DNA of 48,978 nt from Deltaproteobacteria bacterium. GTDB lineage: Bacteria; Desulfobacterota; Desulfarculia; Adiutricales; Adiutricaceae. A program made the position numbers and the translations under genes. Positions within the stretch are counted from its first letter, which is position 1, and the number at the start of each line of letters is the position of its first letter. Below are positions 1-9,264 of the stretch, in pieces. The stretch is taken from NCBI GenBank assembly GCA_031279515.1, contig JAITII010000016.1:1-48978 (forward strand), in the 5' to 3' direction. Under the pieces are notes generated by a model, which was not told the DNA's origin, ran no database searches, and saw nothing but the letters and a program-made list of their open reading frames with translations.

Positions 1-153
1 GCTCTGGAAATTACCCATAAAACCACCGTACTTATTGCTCGCCTGGAAAGATATGATTGTCCAGGAATTATGAAGCGTTTAAGAGCGGGTACTTTAGGTT
101 ATTGCCTAGGAAGCGGCTACCGGCTGGGGCTTTCAATCTCTGTGATTCTATAG
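1..153 (+). CDS. C-terminal end of an unidentified protein (partial)
   Basis: Frame 1 is open from the first base for 50 codons and ends in TAG at 151-153. The fragment begins ALEITHKTTVLIARLE and ends GLSISVIL. I do not recognise the family. The open frame is short and could be chance or a decayed gene tail. It is followed within 30 bases by a perfect hairpin, which is what a gene end would look like. Confidence 0.3.
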   Translation, partial: ALEITHKTTVLIARLERYDCPGIMKRLRAGTLGYCLGSGYRLGLSISVIL

Positions 154-181
154 GGTCCTTTCCACAGAGGGCTTTTACTCT

Positions 182-209
182 TATTTAGGGATAGAATTAT
201 CCCTAAATA
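182..209. terminator. Perfect 12-bp hairpin between the leading gene fragment and purD
   Basis: The arms at 182-193 and 198-209 are perfectly complementary (TATTTAGGGATA and its reverse complement) with a 4-base loop. A moderately T-rich stretch follows on the plus strand. It lies between two convergent gene ends, so it could terminate either transcript. There is no strong T-run on the minus side, so efficiency for purD is doubtful. Confidence 0.4.
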
Positions 210-302
210 GGATTTCTCTTAACTTTTCTGAGGAGATTAACTTTGTCTTGGTGGGTTAAAGCGCTTAAAGAGGCTTAAAAAAGTTCATTTTGTAACTATG
301 AA

Positions 303-1586
303 CTACACTTCTGTATTTTCTGAAAGAGGTGAGCCCCTAAAGGCCTTGGAGCCAATATCTTTTCTATAGTGGGCACCTTTGAAGCTGATGTCTCCCACTG
401 CTGTGTAAGCTAGATCCACAGCTTGCCGGAGGGTGTCACCTACGGCAGTGACGTTTAAAACGCGGCCTCCCTTGGTTACAGGTAAACCGTCCAAGGTGCC
501 AACTCCAGCTTGAAAGACTATGACGTCCTTACGGGCATTGGCTTTCTCTATGCCTTCTATCACGTCGTTTTGGCGAAAGGGTCCTGGATAGCCTTCAGCG
601 CTCATGACAATACTCACCGCGGAGCGGTTAGATAGTTCTAGTTTTTGACCTTCCAGGTCTCCTTTAGCAGCAGCTAGGAGGACTGGGGCTAGATCTGACT
701 TAATGAGTGGCATGATGGCCTGTGTTTCAGGGTCTCCAAAGCGGGCATTGAACTCCAAAAGCCTGGGGCCAGATAAGCTTACCATGAGGCCAGCATAAAG
801 GACCCCCACAAAGGGGGAGCCTTCTACAGTTAGACCATCTACTGCAGGCTGGAGTATATTTTCCATAATATAGTTGTGCAGAAACTCATTTACCAGGGGG
901 GCTGGGGCGTAAGCGCCCATGCCCCCAGTATTTGGACCTCTATCTTCCTCGTAGATAGTCTTATGGTCCTGGGCTGAGGGAAGAGGCAGGATAGTCTTGC
1001 CATCTGTTATCCCTAAAAAGGACACCTCATCACCAGCTATAAATTCTTCCACTATTATTTTTTTACCTGCCTGCGTGGCAGCTAAAGTGGAAAGGGCGTT
1101 TATAGCAGCGGAGTATTTGCCGCAGACCACTACTCCCTTACCGGCAGCCAGGCCGTCGGCCTTAAGGACAATGGGGTAAGCTGCGCTTTGCAAGTAAGTC
1201 TTTGTCTCAGCTTCATCGTAGAAAACTGCGTAATTGGCTGTGGGTAGGCTATGGCGGATCATGAAGTCTTTGGCAAAGACCTTAGAGCCCTCTATCCTGG
1301 CAGCTAGTTTTGAGGGCCCAAAGACTAAAATGCCTTCGTCTCTTAAGACGTCTGCCAGTCCCATGACCAGGGGGATCTCAGGGCCTATTACCACCAGATC
1401 CGGTTTAATAGCTAATGCCAGCTTTTTTATGCCGTCAATATCATCCACATTTACTGGGTGCAGCTGTCCTAGGGCCCCCATGCCAGGATTGCCTGGGGCA
1501 CTATGGAGGACAACATTGGGATTTTGGGTTAGCTTCCAGGCCAAGGCGTGCTCTCGGCCTCCAGAACCTATAAGTAGTATTTTCAT
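303..1586 (-). CDS. purD: Phosphoribosylamine--glycine ligase (GAR synthetase)
   Basis: Cytosolic ATP-grasp ligase that joins glycine to 5-phosphoribosylamine in de novo purine synthesis. The 427-residue length is normal for monofunctional bacterial PurD. The N-terminal domain opens with the family signature IGSGGREHALAWKL (residues 6-19) and PGNPG (31-35). The ATP-grasp core shows LKADGLAAGKGVVV (141-154) and the substrate loop with DHKTIYEEDRGPNTGGMGAY (about 207-226). The metal and ATP site LEFNARFGDPETQ follows at 277-289. The ATG is preceded by a GAAGGGGGAG ribosome site on the minus strand. The gene stands alone, 233 bases downstream of alaS, with a likely terminator between them. Nothing is missing or truncated. 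Confidence 0.97.
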   Translation of the reverse strand: MKILLIGSGGREHALAWKLTQNPNVVLHSAPGNPGMGALGQLHPVNVDDIDGIKKLALAIKPDLVVIGPEIPLVMGLADVLRDEGILVFGPSKLAARIEGSKVFAKDFMIRHSLPTANYAVFYDEAETKTYLQSAAYPIVLKADGLAAGKGVVVCGKYSAAINALSTLAATQAGKKIIVEEFIAGDEVSFLGITDGKTILPLPSAQDHKTIYEEDRGPNTGGMGAYAPAPLVNEFLHNYIMENILQPAVDGLTVEGSPFVGVLYAGLMVSLSGPRLLEFNARFGDPETQAIMPLIKSDLAPVLLAAAKGDLEGQKLELSNRSAVSIVMSAEGYPGPFRQNDVIEGIEKANARKDVIVFQAGVGTLDGLPVTKGGRVLNVTAVGDTLRQAVDLAYTAVGDISFKGAHYRKDIGSKAFRGSPLSENTEV

Positions 1587-1744
1587 AAAAAAGCTTCTCC
1601 CCCTTCGTCAGCTACAAAAAGGCGCTTATAGGAAAGGGTAAAAAATGCTGCAGTTTTTCAAGCTTAAGTAGGCTTATTAATTAACATTATATTTATACCG
1701 TTTTCTCAGGTCCTTTGACAAGTGGAGAGGGCAAAAGCCGTATT

Positions 1745-1786
1745 TTGGTAGCTAATTAAAAGTTCACCACAATATTTAGTGAACAT
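1745..1786 (-). terminator. Possible weak terminator of alaS
   Basis: On the minus strand, just past the alaS stop, GTTCAC (complement of 1779-1784) pairs with GTGAAC (complement of 1762-1767). A short T-rich run (TTTTAATTA) follows. The stem is only 6 bp with an 11-base loop, so this is a weak candidate. Confidence 0.3.
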
Positions 1787-1819
1787 AAGACCCTATCTTT
1801 CCAGTAAAGTAGGTGTTTT

Positions 1820-4492
1820 TTAGGCTCCAGTTCCAAAGGTAATTTCTTGGGCTTTTTTTAAAGCACTTTCAATCCCAGCTGCATTGGGCCCTCCGGCCTG
1901 GGCTAGATCCGCCCTTCCTCCGCCCTTGCCGCCCACTAAGGGGGCGATTTGGCCTACGATCTTTCCAGCCTGGAACCTTTGCTCTAAAGATTTCCCCACT
2001 GTTACTAAGAGTATAGCTTTGCCATCATTTTCAGCAGCCAGGCACATGATGGCACTATCACCTAAGGCATCCTTTATTTTATCCGCCAGTTCCCTTAGGG
2101 TCTTGGGGCTATCGGCTGTGACTTTGGATCCGAGAAACTTTACCCCGTTATGACTAACAGCCTGTAAAGCTAAGGCCTTGGGATCAAAGCTAGCGCTTGT
2201 GGAGGCCAGTCCCTTTTCCTTTTCCAAGTCCTTGGCCTTGCGGGTAAGCTTATCCAGCCTATCAGAGAGCTCCTGGGGAGAGGCCTTAAGTTTTCCTGAT
2301 AGCTCGCTTAGGATGGCCCTGTCATCTTGGAACTTTTCTAGAGCAAAAGCCCCGGTTAGGCATTCCAACCTGCGGACTCCGCTAGAGACAGAGCCCTCCG
2401 ATAGGACTATAAAGAGACCAATCTTACCTGTGCGGGAGGTATGGGTACCTCCGCAGAGCTCTCGGGAGTCTCCCATGGAGACCACCCGCACCTTTTCTCC
2501 GTAGCGTTCTTCAAAGAGGGCAACGGCCCCGCTCCGCACAGCCTCGTCTATATCCATGACAGTGGTCTGGACCTCAAAGTCAGAACGGATATCGGCATTT
2601 ACAAGGTCTTCAATCTGAAGAGTCTCATCAGGGGTTACTGGGGAAAAATGGGTAAAGTCAAAGCGCAGTCTATCTTCCGTTACACTGGAGCCGGCCTGGC
2701 GCACATGGTCACCTAAGACCTTCCTTAGGGCCTTGTGGAGGAGGTGGGTGGCACTATGGTTATTGGCTGTCTTTTGCCGCCTATCTATGTCCACTTGGAG
2801 CTTGGCCCTCTCCTTAGTTATGGTCCCTTCTAGGATCTCACCCTGGTGTAAAAATACCCCGGTGCCAGGTGCCTTGGTCACTTGGGTTACTTTAAAAGTA
2901 CCTTGGGGAAAGACAATCTGGCCCGTATCTGTTTCTTGGCCGCCGGAGGCGGCATAGAAAGGGGTAGAGGCAAAGATCAAGGTAAGGGGAGTAGCCGTTC
3001 CCGTAGCCTTAGTAATTTCCTTTCCGTCTTGGATGATTAAGGAAGGTGTCTCTTGGGCCTCCAGGGTCTCATAACCTAAAAATTCTGTAGTAAAACCATT
3101 AGCTGTCAAGGTATTTACCAGGGCCAAGGTCTCATCATCGCCGCTTGACGCCTTCCAGGCGGCACGTCCCTTGGCCTTTTGCTCTTCCATGGAGGCATTA
3201 AAGCCTTCTTCATCCACAGTAAAGCCGTGTTCCCTGGCAACGTCGGCCACCAGATCCACCGGAAAGCCAAAGGTGTCATAGAGCTTAAACACCAAAGAGC
3301 CTTTAAGGGTACTCTCACCTAAGACTTTTAGCTCTTCCATGGCATCGGTCAATAGCTTGAGGCCCCCATCCAGGGTTTCCCTGAAGCGCTCCTCTTCGGC
3401 CTTTATCATGGTTTTGATATAAGAGGCCCCCTGGATTAGCTCTGGGTAAGCATCTTTAAGGCCTTCTATGACACTATCTGCCATGTCCGCCATAAAGGGC
3501 ACGGTAAGACCCAGCTTGCGGCCGTGGCGAATAGCTCGGCGCAGGATGCGCCGCAAGACATAGCCGCGGCCAAGGTTTTCCGGCCTTACCCCGTCTGAGA
3601 CCAGAAAGGTAACTGCCCTGGCGTGGTCTGCTACCACGCGCAGGGACACATTGGTCTGGTATTCAGGGCTTAAGGGATCCAGTTTTTTGCCAAAGATATA
3701 CTGGACCCCGCTTAAATCCGAGATCCTATTTAACAGAGGGACAAAGAGGTCGCTTTCAAAATTATTGTGGACATTTTGTTTTATGGCAGCCAAGCGTTCC
3801 AGGCCCAGGCCCGTGTCTATGGAGGGCTTGGGAAGGGGCGTCATGATACCCTCCTTGGACCTTTCAAACTGCATGAAAACTAGGTTCCAGATCTCCAAAT
3901 ATCTATCGCAGTCGCAGCCTGGGGCGCAGTCCGGGCTTCCGCAACCCAACTCTGGGCCCTGGTCAATGAGGACCTCGCTGCAAGGGCCGCAGGGTCCTGT
4001 ATCCCCCATGGCCCAAAAGTTATCCTTTTCCCCCAGCCGTGAGATCCTGGACTGGGGTAGTCCCGCCTCCGTCTCCCAGAGCCTATATGCCTCGTCATCG
4101 TCTGTATAGACCGTGGCATAGAGCTTATCGCCCGGGAGGCCAAATTCTTGGGTCAAAAGCTCCCAGGCTAGGTTAATGGCCTTCTTCTTAAAGTAGTCCC
4201 CAAAGGAAAAATTGCCCATCATCTCAAAAAAGGTGTGGTGTCTGGCTGTATAGCCGACATTTTCCAGGTCATTGTGCTTGCCTCCGGCGCGGACGCATTT
4301 TTGGGCCGTTGTGGCCCGCAAATAATCCCGTTTTTCCTCGCCTGTGAAGATCCTCTTGAACTGGACCATGCCGGCATTGGTAAAAAGGAGGGTGGGGTCA
4401 TCTTGGGGAACTAGGGAACTGGAGGCCACCCTGCGGTGGCCATGGGTCTCAAAAAAAGAGAGAAACTTTTGCCTTATCTCAGCGGAAAGCAT
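1820..4492 (-). CDS. alaS: Alanyl-tRNA synthetase
   Basis: Charges tRNA-Ala and edits Ser/Gly mischarging. The 890-residue length is full for a bacterial class II AlaRS. The aminoacylation domain carries RQKFLSFFETHGH (7-19), FTNAGMVQFK (37-46) and RHHTFFEMMGNFSFGDYFK (84-102). A Cys-rich insert, CGSPDCAPGCDC, lies at 184-195. The editing domain has the zinc ligands H579 and H583 (HSATH) with C680 and H684 (CGGTH). A coiled linker (about 725-765) leads to the C-Ala domain with VGGKGGGRADLAQAGG (853-868). The gene sits between purD and recA on the minus strand. The recA-alaS order is common in Desulfovibrio-like bacteria, but a recA terminator in the gap indicates separate transcription here. 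Confidence 0.98.
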   Translation of the reverse strand: MLSAEIRQKFLSFFETHGHRRVASSSLVPQDDPTLLFTNAGMVQFKRIFTGEEKRDYLRATTAQKCVRAGGKHNDLENVGYTARHHTFFEMMGNFSFGDYFKKKAINLAWELLTQEFGLPGDKLYATVYTDDDEAYRLWETEAGLPQSRISRLGEKDNFWAMGDTGPCGPCSEVLIDQGPELGCGSPDCAPGCDCDRYLEIWNLVFMQFERSKEGIMTPLPKPSIDTGLGLERLAAIKQNVHNNFESDLFVPLLNRISDLSGVQYIFGKKLDPLSPEYQTNVSLRVVADHARAVTFLVSDGVRPENLGRGYVLRRILRRAIRHGRKLGLTVPFMADMADSVIEGLKDAYPELIQGASYIKTMIKAEEERFRETLDGGLKLLTDAMEELKVLGESTLKGSLVFKLYDTFGFPVDLVADVAREHGFTVDEEGFNASMEEQKAKGRAAWKASSGDDETLALVNTLTANGFTTEFLGYETLEAQETPSLIIQDGKEITKATGTATPLTLIFASTPFYAASGGQETDTGQIVFPQGTFKVTQVTKAPGTGVFLHQGEILEGTITKERAKLQVDIDRRQKTANNHSATHLLHKALRKVLGDHVRQAGSSVTEDRLRFDFTHFSPVTPDETLQIEDLVNADIRSDFEVQTTVMDIDEAVRSGAVALFEERYGEKVRVVSMGDSRELCGGTHTSRTGKIGLFIVLSEGSVSSGVRRLECLTGAFALEKFQDDRAILSELSGKLKASPQELSDRLDKLTRKAKDLEKEKGLASTSASFDPKALALQAVSHNGVKFLGSKVTADSPKTLRELADKIKDALGDSAIMCLAAENDGKAILLVTVGKSLEQRFQAGKIVGQIAPLVGGKGGGRADLAQAGGPNAAGIESALKKAQEITFGTGA

Positions 4493-4582
4493 ATATTTTC
4501 TTATTGCCTACCTTTCATAAAAATTGTGGCCCTATATTTTAGCCCCTAATCTTTAAAGAAAAAAGGGAGGCTTGTATGGCGC

Positions 4583-4626
4583 AAAAAAATACCCGGGGTC
4601 GGGCTTATTGTCTCCCCCCGGGTATT
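4583..4626 (-). terminator. Rho-independent terminator of recA
   Basis: An 11-bp perfect stem is formed by 4588-4598 and 4616-4626 (AATACCCGGGG and its complement). On the minus strand it is followed by a run of T residues (complement of the A-run at 4583-4589). It lies about 100 bases past the recA stop, in recA's direction of transcription. Confidence 0.8.
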
Positions 4627-4723
4627 AAACTTAAATAAAGCTCAAAAATAAATCCTACCCTTTAGTAAGTCCTTAAAGAAGCTAGTAGAGTAGCCCTATT
4701 TAGTGGACTTTTTTTAGGTAAAT

Positions 4724-5920
4724 TTATTTACCCCTAGACTTTCCTTGGCTTTTGGAAGAAAGACTTGGAGAGTCCTCTTGTGCTGCCATTACGGGCTCCT
4801 CTGGAGGCGGAGGGCCGTCTAAGCGGATCTCCGCTTCGGCTTCAGCTATTTTTTCCGGGATGAGGCCATAAGCGCCTTTGAGGCGCTCTTCCACCTCTTT
4901 GGCTATCTCCGGGTGAGTGGCCAAGAATTGGCGGCAGGCCTCTTTGCCGTTACCCAATCTTTCTCCCTGGTAGGAATACCAGGAGCCGCTCTTTTCAATG
5001 ATATCAAAAGCCACCCCTAGGTCCAAAAGCTCGCCCTCTTTGCTGATGCCCTTGCCAAAGAGGATCTCAAAGGAGGCCTCCCTAAAAGGGGGAGCTATCT
5101 TGTTTTTTACCACCTTGACCTTGGCCTCATTACCCACGCGCACGTCATCGGAGTTTTTAATGGCCGCCCCTTTGCGCACCTCTATGCGCAAGGTGGCGTA
5201 AAACTTCAAGGCATTGCCGCCTGTGGTTACCTCGGGGTTACCGTAGGCCATGGGGCCTATCTTCATGCGGAGCTGGTTTATGAAGATGACCGAGCACATG
5301 GAGCGGTGGATGGAGCTGGTGAGCTTTCTTAAGGCTTGGCTCATTAAGCGGGCCAAGAGGGCCATGTGGGAGTCCCCCATGTCCCCCTGAAGTTCAGCCT
5401 CAGGTACCAGGGCGGCCACGGAGTCTATGACCACAAGGTCCACGGCTCCGCTTCTCACTAGGATCTCGGCGATGTCTAAGGCCTGCTCCCCGTGATCCGG
5501 CTGGCTGATTAAAAGCTCGTCTGTGTTTACCCCCAGGCGGCGGGCATAGCTGACATCCAAGGCGTGCTCAGCGTCGATGAAGGCGGCTACACCCGGTTGA
5601 CCCTGGGCATTTTTGGCCTTCTGGGTCTCGGCTACTATGTGGAGGGCTAAGGTGGTCTTGCCACTGGACTCCGGTCCGTAGATCTCGATGACCCTGCCTC
5701 TGGGGATTCCTCCTACGCCTAAGGCGGCATCTAAAGAGAGGGACCCTGTGGAGATGACAGGGATAGTTTCTTGCTCCTCGGAGCCGAGCTTCATAATGGA
5801 GCCCTTTCCGAAGGCCTTTTCTATCTGTGAAACTGCGTCATTTAGTGCCTTGGAGCGGGAAGACTCCAAGGTGTTATCGTCTTTGAACTTCTTATTCTTG
5901 TCTTTATCGGCCTTGGCCAT
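4724..5920 (-). CDS. recA: Recombinase A
   Basis: DNA strand-exchange ATPase and SOS co-protease. I chose the start at MAKADK, giving 398 residues, because a GAGGAA ribosome site lies just upstream on the minus strand. An ATG 24 bases further upstream (5944) has no ribosome site. The Walker A motif GPESSGKTT is at residues 82-90. Other RecA signatures are [28 protein letters not shown], and the L2-region [19 protein letters not shown]. The C-terminal tail is charged and low in complexity, as usual for RecA. No intein or insertion is present. The leader contains a strong terminator-like hairpin (separate entry), and no obvious LexA box was recognised. Confidence 0.98.
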   Translation of the reverse strand: MAKADKDKNKKFKDDNTLESSRSKALNDAVSQIEKAFGKGSIMKLGSEEQETIPVISTGSLSLDAALGVGGIPRGRVIEIYGPESSGKTTLALHIVAETQKAKNAQGQPGVAAFIDAEHALDVSYARRLGVNTDELLISQPDHGEQALDIAEILVRSGAVDLVVIDSVAALVPEAELQGDMGDSHMALLARLMSQALRKLTSSIHRSMCSVIFINQLRMKIGPMAYGNPEVTTGGNALKFYATLRIEVRKGAAIKNSDDVRVGNEAKVKVVKNKIAPPFREASFEILFGKGISKEGELLDLGVAFDIIEKSGSWYSYQGERLGNGKEACRQFLATHPEIAKEVEERLKGAYGLIPEKIAEAEAEIRLDGPPPPEEPVMAAQEDSPSLSSKSQGKSRGK

Positions 5921-5969
5921 AGTTTCCTCGTAAAAGAAAGTCAATAAATATATTTAGATAAATACGCGA

Positions 5970-6019
5970 AAAAAAGATAGTGGTAGCTCCCCCAGGCCTG
6001 GGGCCTGGGGGAGCTACCA
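5970..6019 (-). terminator. 18-bp terminator-like hairpin in the recA leader
   Basis: The arms 5981-5998 and 6002-6019 are perfectly complementary over 18 bp with a 3-base loop (TGGTAGCTCCCCCAGGCC on the plus strand). On the minus strand the stem is followed by CTATCTTTTTTT, a classic intrinsic terminator. It lies about 60 bases upstream of the recA start with no minus-strand gene seen further upstream. It may therefore attenuate recA mRNA or end an unseen small RNA. Confidence 0.65.
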
Positions 6020-6601
6020 AGGGGGGGAATACAAAAATAATGGTCGAGGCGATTTAGGATTTTTGGGCTTACCCTGGAATGCTCAAAACTCTTTTATTGA
6101 TCGAATGTAAATTATAAATATTAATTTAAATATTAATAGCAATATTAATATAAATAAGAATAATCTACTTAACTTTGGTTAGGTAGCGAGTTGAGCTGAG
6201 CCCAATATGTATTATAGTCATAGTTTTTTAGTTCACAAGGTTTTTTTAAATATTGGGGTAAAAAAAGGGCCGGAAAGGGCCTTATATTTTCCCTAAAATA
6301 AAATTTTTACTAGTTATTTCATAGTCTTAGCAAAGAGGGGGGTAAAGTCAGGCCCATTTTATTTGGGTAATCTAAAAAGATTTGTGCGGAAGGCTTCACA
6401 TTTGTTATCTTTAATTGCGCTAGTCTATTATCCTAGGTAGCCCACGAGGCTAAGATAAAACCCAGGTAATTATTTGACTTTAATAAAGGTAAAATTTATA
6501 TTTACAATACAAGAGGGAAATTTTTTCTTTTTGTAAGGCACTCCTCTATAGTCCCCAAAAAATAGCTATAAATATCATAAAAATAAAGCGAGGCTCAGGT
6601 T
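6020..6601. other. AT-rich spacer between recA and the DUF1638 gene
   Basis: No ORF that looks coding was found. Runs of ATTAATAT-type sequence occur at 6115-6160. The divergent promoters for recA (minus) and the DUF1638 gene (plus) must lie here, and only the latter is clear. Confidence 0.5.
6474..6502 (+). promoter_or_regulatory. Sigma-70-type promoter for the DUF1638 gene
   Basis: TTGACT (6474-6479) is followed after exactly 17 bases by TATATT (6497-6502). The match to -35 and -10 is good and the spacing optimal, about 100 bases upstream of the start codon at 6602. Confidence 0.55.
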
Positions 6602-7303
6602 ATGACAAAGGATGTAGGCATATTAGCTTGCGATGTGATTAGAAATGAGCTTTTAAAGGTCTGCGAAGGTAAGGATTTTCCCATCACCTTTTTAGAGTAC
6701 GCCCTCCACGACAAGCCCAAGGAGATGCCCAAGGCGATAACTAGTGGTGTAGAGGCGCTGATGGATGGGGGTGCTAAGAAGGTCCTCTTGGGCTATGGGC
6801 TCTGCTCCAATGGTACTGCTGGGGTCTCCTGCAAGGGGGGGCTTGTTATCCCCCGCTGCCATGACTGTATCTCCCTTCTAGTAGGGTCTCCGGCCAGGTA
6901 CATGAAGCTTTTTAAGGAACTGCCAGGTACCTATTTCTTAACTGATGGCTGGATCCGCAATGAGGCGGATCCCTTGACCACCTTAGAGGTGCGCTATATC
7001 CCCCGCTTGGGCGAAAAAAGGGCCTGGAAGGGCGCCAAGCTGGAGCTGGCGAGCTACACCAAGGTCTGCTTTATCAATAACGGCATTGGAGACGTGGAGC
7101 GGTTGAGGAAGAGGTCCAAGGAAAACGCCAAGGCCTTTGAGATGGAATATATGGAGGTGGAGGCTGACCTAAATTACTTTGAAAGGCTCATAGGTGGGCC
7201 CTACGAGAGCTCGGATTTTTTGGTCATGGGTCCTGATGAGCCCATAGATGAGTTTGACTTTTTGGAGAGCCCGGAAATTGCAGGTGTTGGCGGCGGGCGC
7301 TGA
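6602..7303 (+). CDS. DUF1638 domain protein
   Basis: A 233-residue soluble protein that matches the DUF1638 pattern by eye: GILACDVIRNEL near the N-terminus, VLLGYGLCSNGTAGV (about 61-75), and IPRCHDCISLLVGS (about 83-96) with a CHDC pair. No signal peptide or membrane segment is visible. From general knowledge, DUF1638 genes often sit near corrinoid-dependent methyltransferases in anaerobes, and the conserved Cys and His suggest metal or cofactor binding; no biochemical role is established. The gene stands alone here, about 28 kb from the acs operon. The start is supported by an AGCGAGG-like ribosome site and by a promoter at 6474-6502. Its 3' end is served by the hairpin at 7372-7404. Confidence 0.75.
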   Translation: MTKDVGILACDVIRNELLKVCEGKDFPITFLEYALHDKPKEMPKAITSGVEALMDGGAKKVLLGYGLCSNGTAGVSCKGGLVIPRCHDCISLLVGSPARYMKLFKELPGTYFLTDGWIRNEADPLTTLEVRYIPRLGEKRAWKGAKLELASYTKVCFINNGIGDVERLRKRSKENAKAFEMEYMEVEADLNYFERLIGGPYESSDFLVMGPDEPIDEFDFLESPEIAGVGGGR

Positions 7304-7371
7304 AAAAAGGTAGCCCCAATTTTTATAATGGCCCATTCTAATGGGCGCACCCAAAAGGCCTGCATTAAATT

Positions 7372-7408
7372 AAGAGCCGCTAAAAGCTTCTTTTAGCGGC
7401 TCTTTACT
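7372..7408. terminator. Bidirectional terminator between the DUF1638 gene and cheD
   Basis: A perfect 14-bp stem (7372-7385 with 7391-7404, arm AAGAGCCGCTAAAA) has a 5-base loop. T-rich sequence follows on both strands (TTTACTTTT on plus, TTAATTTAA on minus). It sits between two convergent genes. Confidence 0.75.
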
Positions 7409-7454
7409 TTTGGAGGGCAATTTTTTAAAAGGGTTTCAATTAAAAGGCAATATT

Positions 7455-7970
7455 CTAGCTAGTGAGGCGCTGGCGGTAAGGATAGTAGTCCCCTCTCCTA
7501 ATGCGATGGGTCTTCATGACCAAGGTCTCGTTGGTGCCAGTATGGAAGATGAGCCTCCGGCCTTTAAAGCCGCCCACATCTTCAGAGACCACAGGGATAC
7601 CATTTTTCTTTAAGATCTTCCGGGCTATCTTGATGTTTTTTCCGCCAGTTGTCTGGTCTCTGGCGCCAGGTATGATGGCGCCTCCTATTATCTGGGCCTC
7701 TAGATCCTCTAAGCGACTTCCCATGCGCTTTAACTTGTTGATGAGCTGGGGGATGGCGAAATCTCCATATTCATTAGATGGAGTTCCGAAAAAACCGCTC
7801 TTGGGATAGAGAAAGTGGTTCATGCCCCCAATCTTGAGTCGGCGATCGTGGAGGCATACAGCAACGCAAGTACCCAGGACAGCAGAGATCATGGCCTGGC
7901 CACCGCAAGAGTATACGGAGCCTGGGGCTAAGTGGTACCTGTAAACCTCGACCGCTCTATTAGTTGACAT
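7455..7970 (-). CDS. cheD: CheD, chemoreceptor glutamine deamidase
   Basis: CheD deamidates glutamines on methyl-accepting chemotaxis receptors and can interact with CheC. The 171-residue protein has the family core: VLGTCVAVCL around the catalytic Cys35, GGMNHFLYP with His52, YGDFAIPQL (68-76), IIGGAIIPG (94-102), and a C-terminal DVGGFKGRRLIFHTG. The length is typical. It is solitary: no other che gene, receptor or flagellar gene lies in the window, so it may act with a chemotaxis or receptor set encoded elsewhere. The ATG follows a G-rich ribosome site on the minus strand. Confidence 0.9.
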   Translation of the reverse strand: MSTNRAVEVYRYHLAPGSVYSCGGQAMISAVLGTCVAVCLHDRRLKIGGMNHFLYPKSGFFGTPSNEYGDFAIPQLINKLKRMGSRLEDLEAQIIGGAIIPGARDQTTGGKNIKIARKILKKNGIPVVSEDVGGFKGRRLIFHTGTNETLVMKTHRIRRGDYYPYRQRLTS

Positions 7971-9264
7971 ATATTAACCCCCAAATTAGTAGAGATAGTA
8001 TCCTATATAGCACAAGCGATCTAGTAATACAAGCATATTTTCACCCAATAAATCTTTTTTTTTATTATTTGTTCCCATACACTCCACTTAATACTAAATA
8101 GCTATATATATTGTGTAAATTTTTGTAACTTGCTATAGGCGTGAAAGCCTTTGAATATAGGGCTTTGCGGCACTAGAGAGGGTGAAAATAACATAATTTG
8201 ATACACAATATCTAGTAGAATATCTCCTCTGGTTCAGGCCCTAAACTTTAGGGTAAGGCCTTAAAATCTGGCTGCAGGGGTCTAATTTGTAGTAGGCTCA
8301 CATAAAAATAGTAGTAAAAGAAAATTGTATCCCCCATATTGTAGCCTTTTGAATTGGCTGCGGCAAGGGTCAAAAGAATTTTTTTGTCCAAAGGATAAAA
8401 TGCCCAAAAAATGTAGCAGGTGCCATTAGGGGGCAAATAAAAATGTGGACAATATAATAATAGTGGACTAGATAAATAGCCCAGCTCTTATCATTATCCC
8501 CCTTGGGGAGAAGAAAAGCAAAAAAAAGGGAAAGGAAATAAAATGCCGTAATTGATGGCAAAAAAATGCCACAGATGGTGTCAATTTCAGGGATAGGGCT
8601 TTTCCCTAAGAGAGATTGGCTTTCATCTTTTGCAAATGGAAAGGCCCTGCCTCATGCTTTATTGATAAATGGCAGACAATAACACTTACTAACTTGGCCG
8701 CAAATCTTCCAACTATCTATAATTGCAATTCATGCCCTATATTTTGTAGTTCCCTTCTTACCTCTTCTTAGCTCTTCTTACCTCTTCATTCCCCCTAATT
8801 TTTAGCCTTCCTGCAGCTGAAAATTGATAATATGGAAAATCTCTAAAATTGGTACAATTTTTTTATAGTGATCTGAGAAAAAGCTAGATCCCACTAAAAG
8901 GTAAGGGGCTTTGTGCCTTATAAGACCTTTTGGGGAACAATTTGCCCTTTAATTGTCAAAAAAATATAGCCCAAGGGGCGAGCAAGGAATTTTGGGTTAA
9001 TACAATATACGCTAAAAATTAACAAATTTTTGTCACATGTAGTGGCATTATTATCCTGGGTCAAAAACCCCCAATGCACAGAGCGGCTAGTGATTGAAAA
9101 AGCACAGCTTTTGGCTATAATTGCAGGGTAATATTTAAAGCTAAAAATTATTTCTGTACCTATTCATCCAGGCAGTAAATGTGCTTTGGTGGGGAAATTT
9201 AGTACCTAATTGTACAGTCAAGCTCTATATCCTGATTATTTTGCCGCTTTATAATGGAGCCAAC
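7971..9264. other. 1.3-kb AT-rich spacer without a recognisable gene
   Basis: Six-frame reading gives only short frames (for example minus-strand frames at 8248-8561) with no ribosome site, odd composition and no family resemblance. No tRNA, terminator of note or repeat array was recognised. Confidence 0.5.

Noticed and set aside
5921-5944. Longer recA start eight codons upstream
   Set aside because: No ribosome site before it, whereas GAGGAA stands before the MAKADK start.
8248-8561. Two overlapping minus-strand frames in the 8-9 kb spacer
   Set aside because: Short, Phe/Tyr-rich by A/T composition, no ribosome site, no family resemblance.
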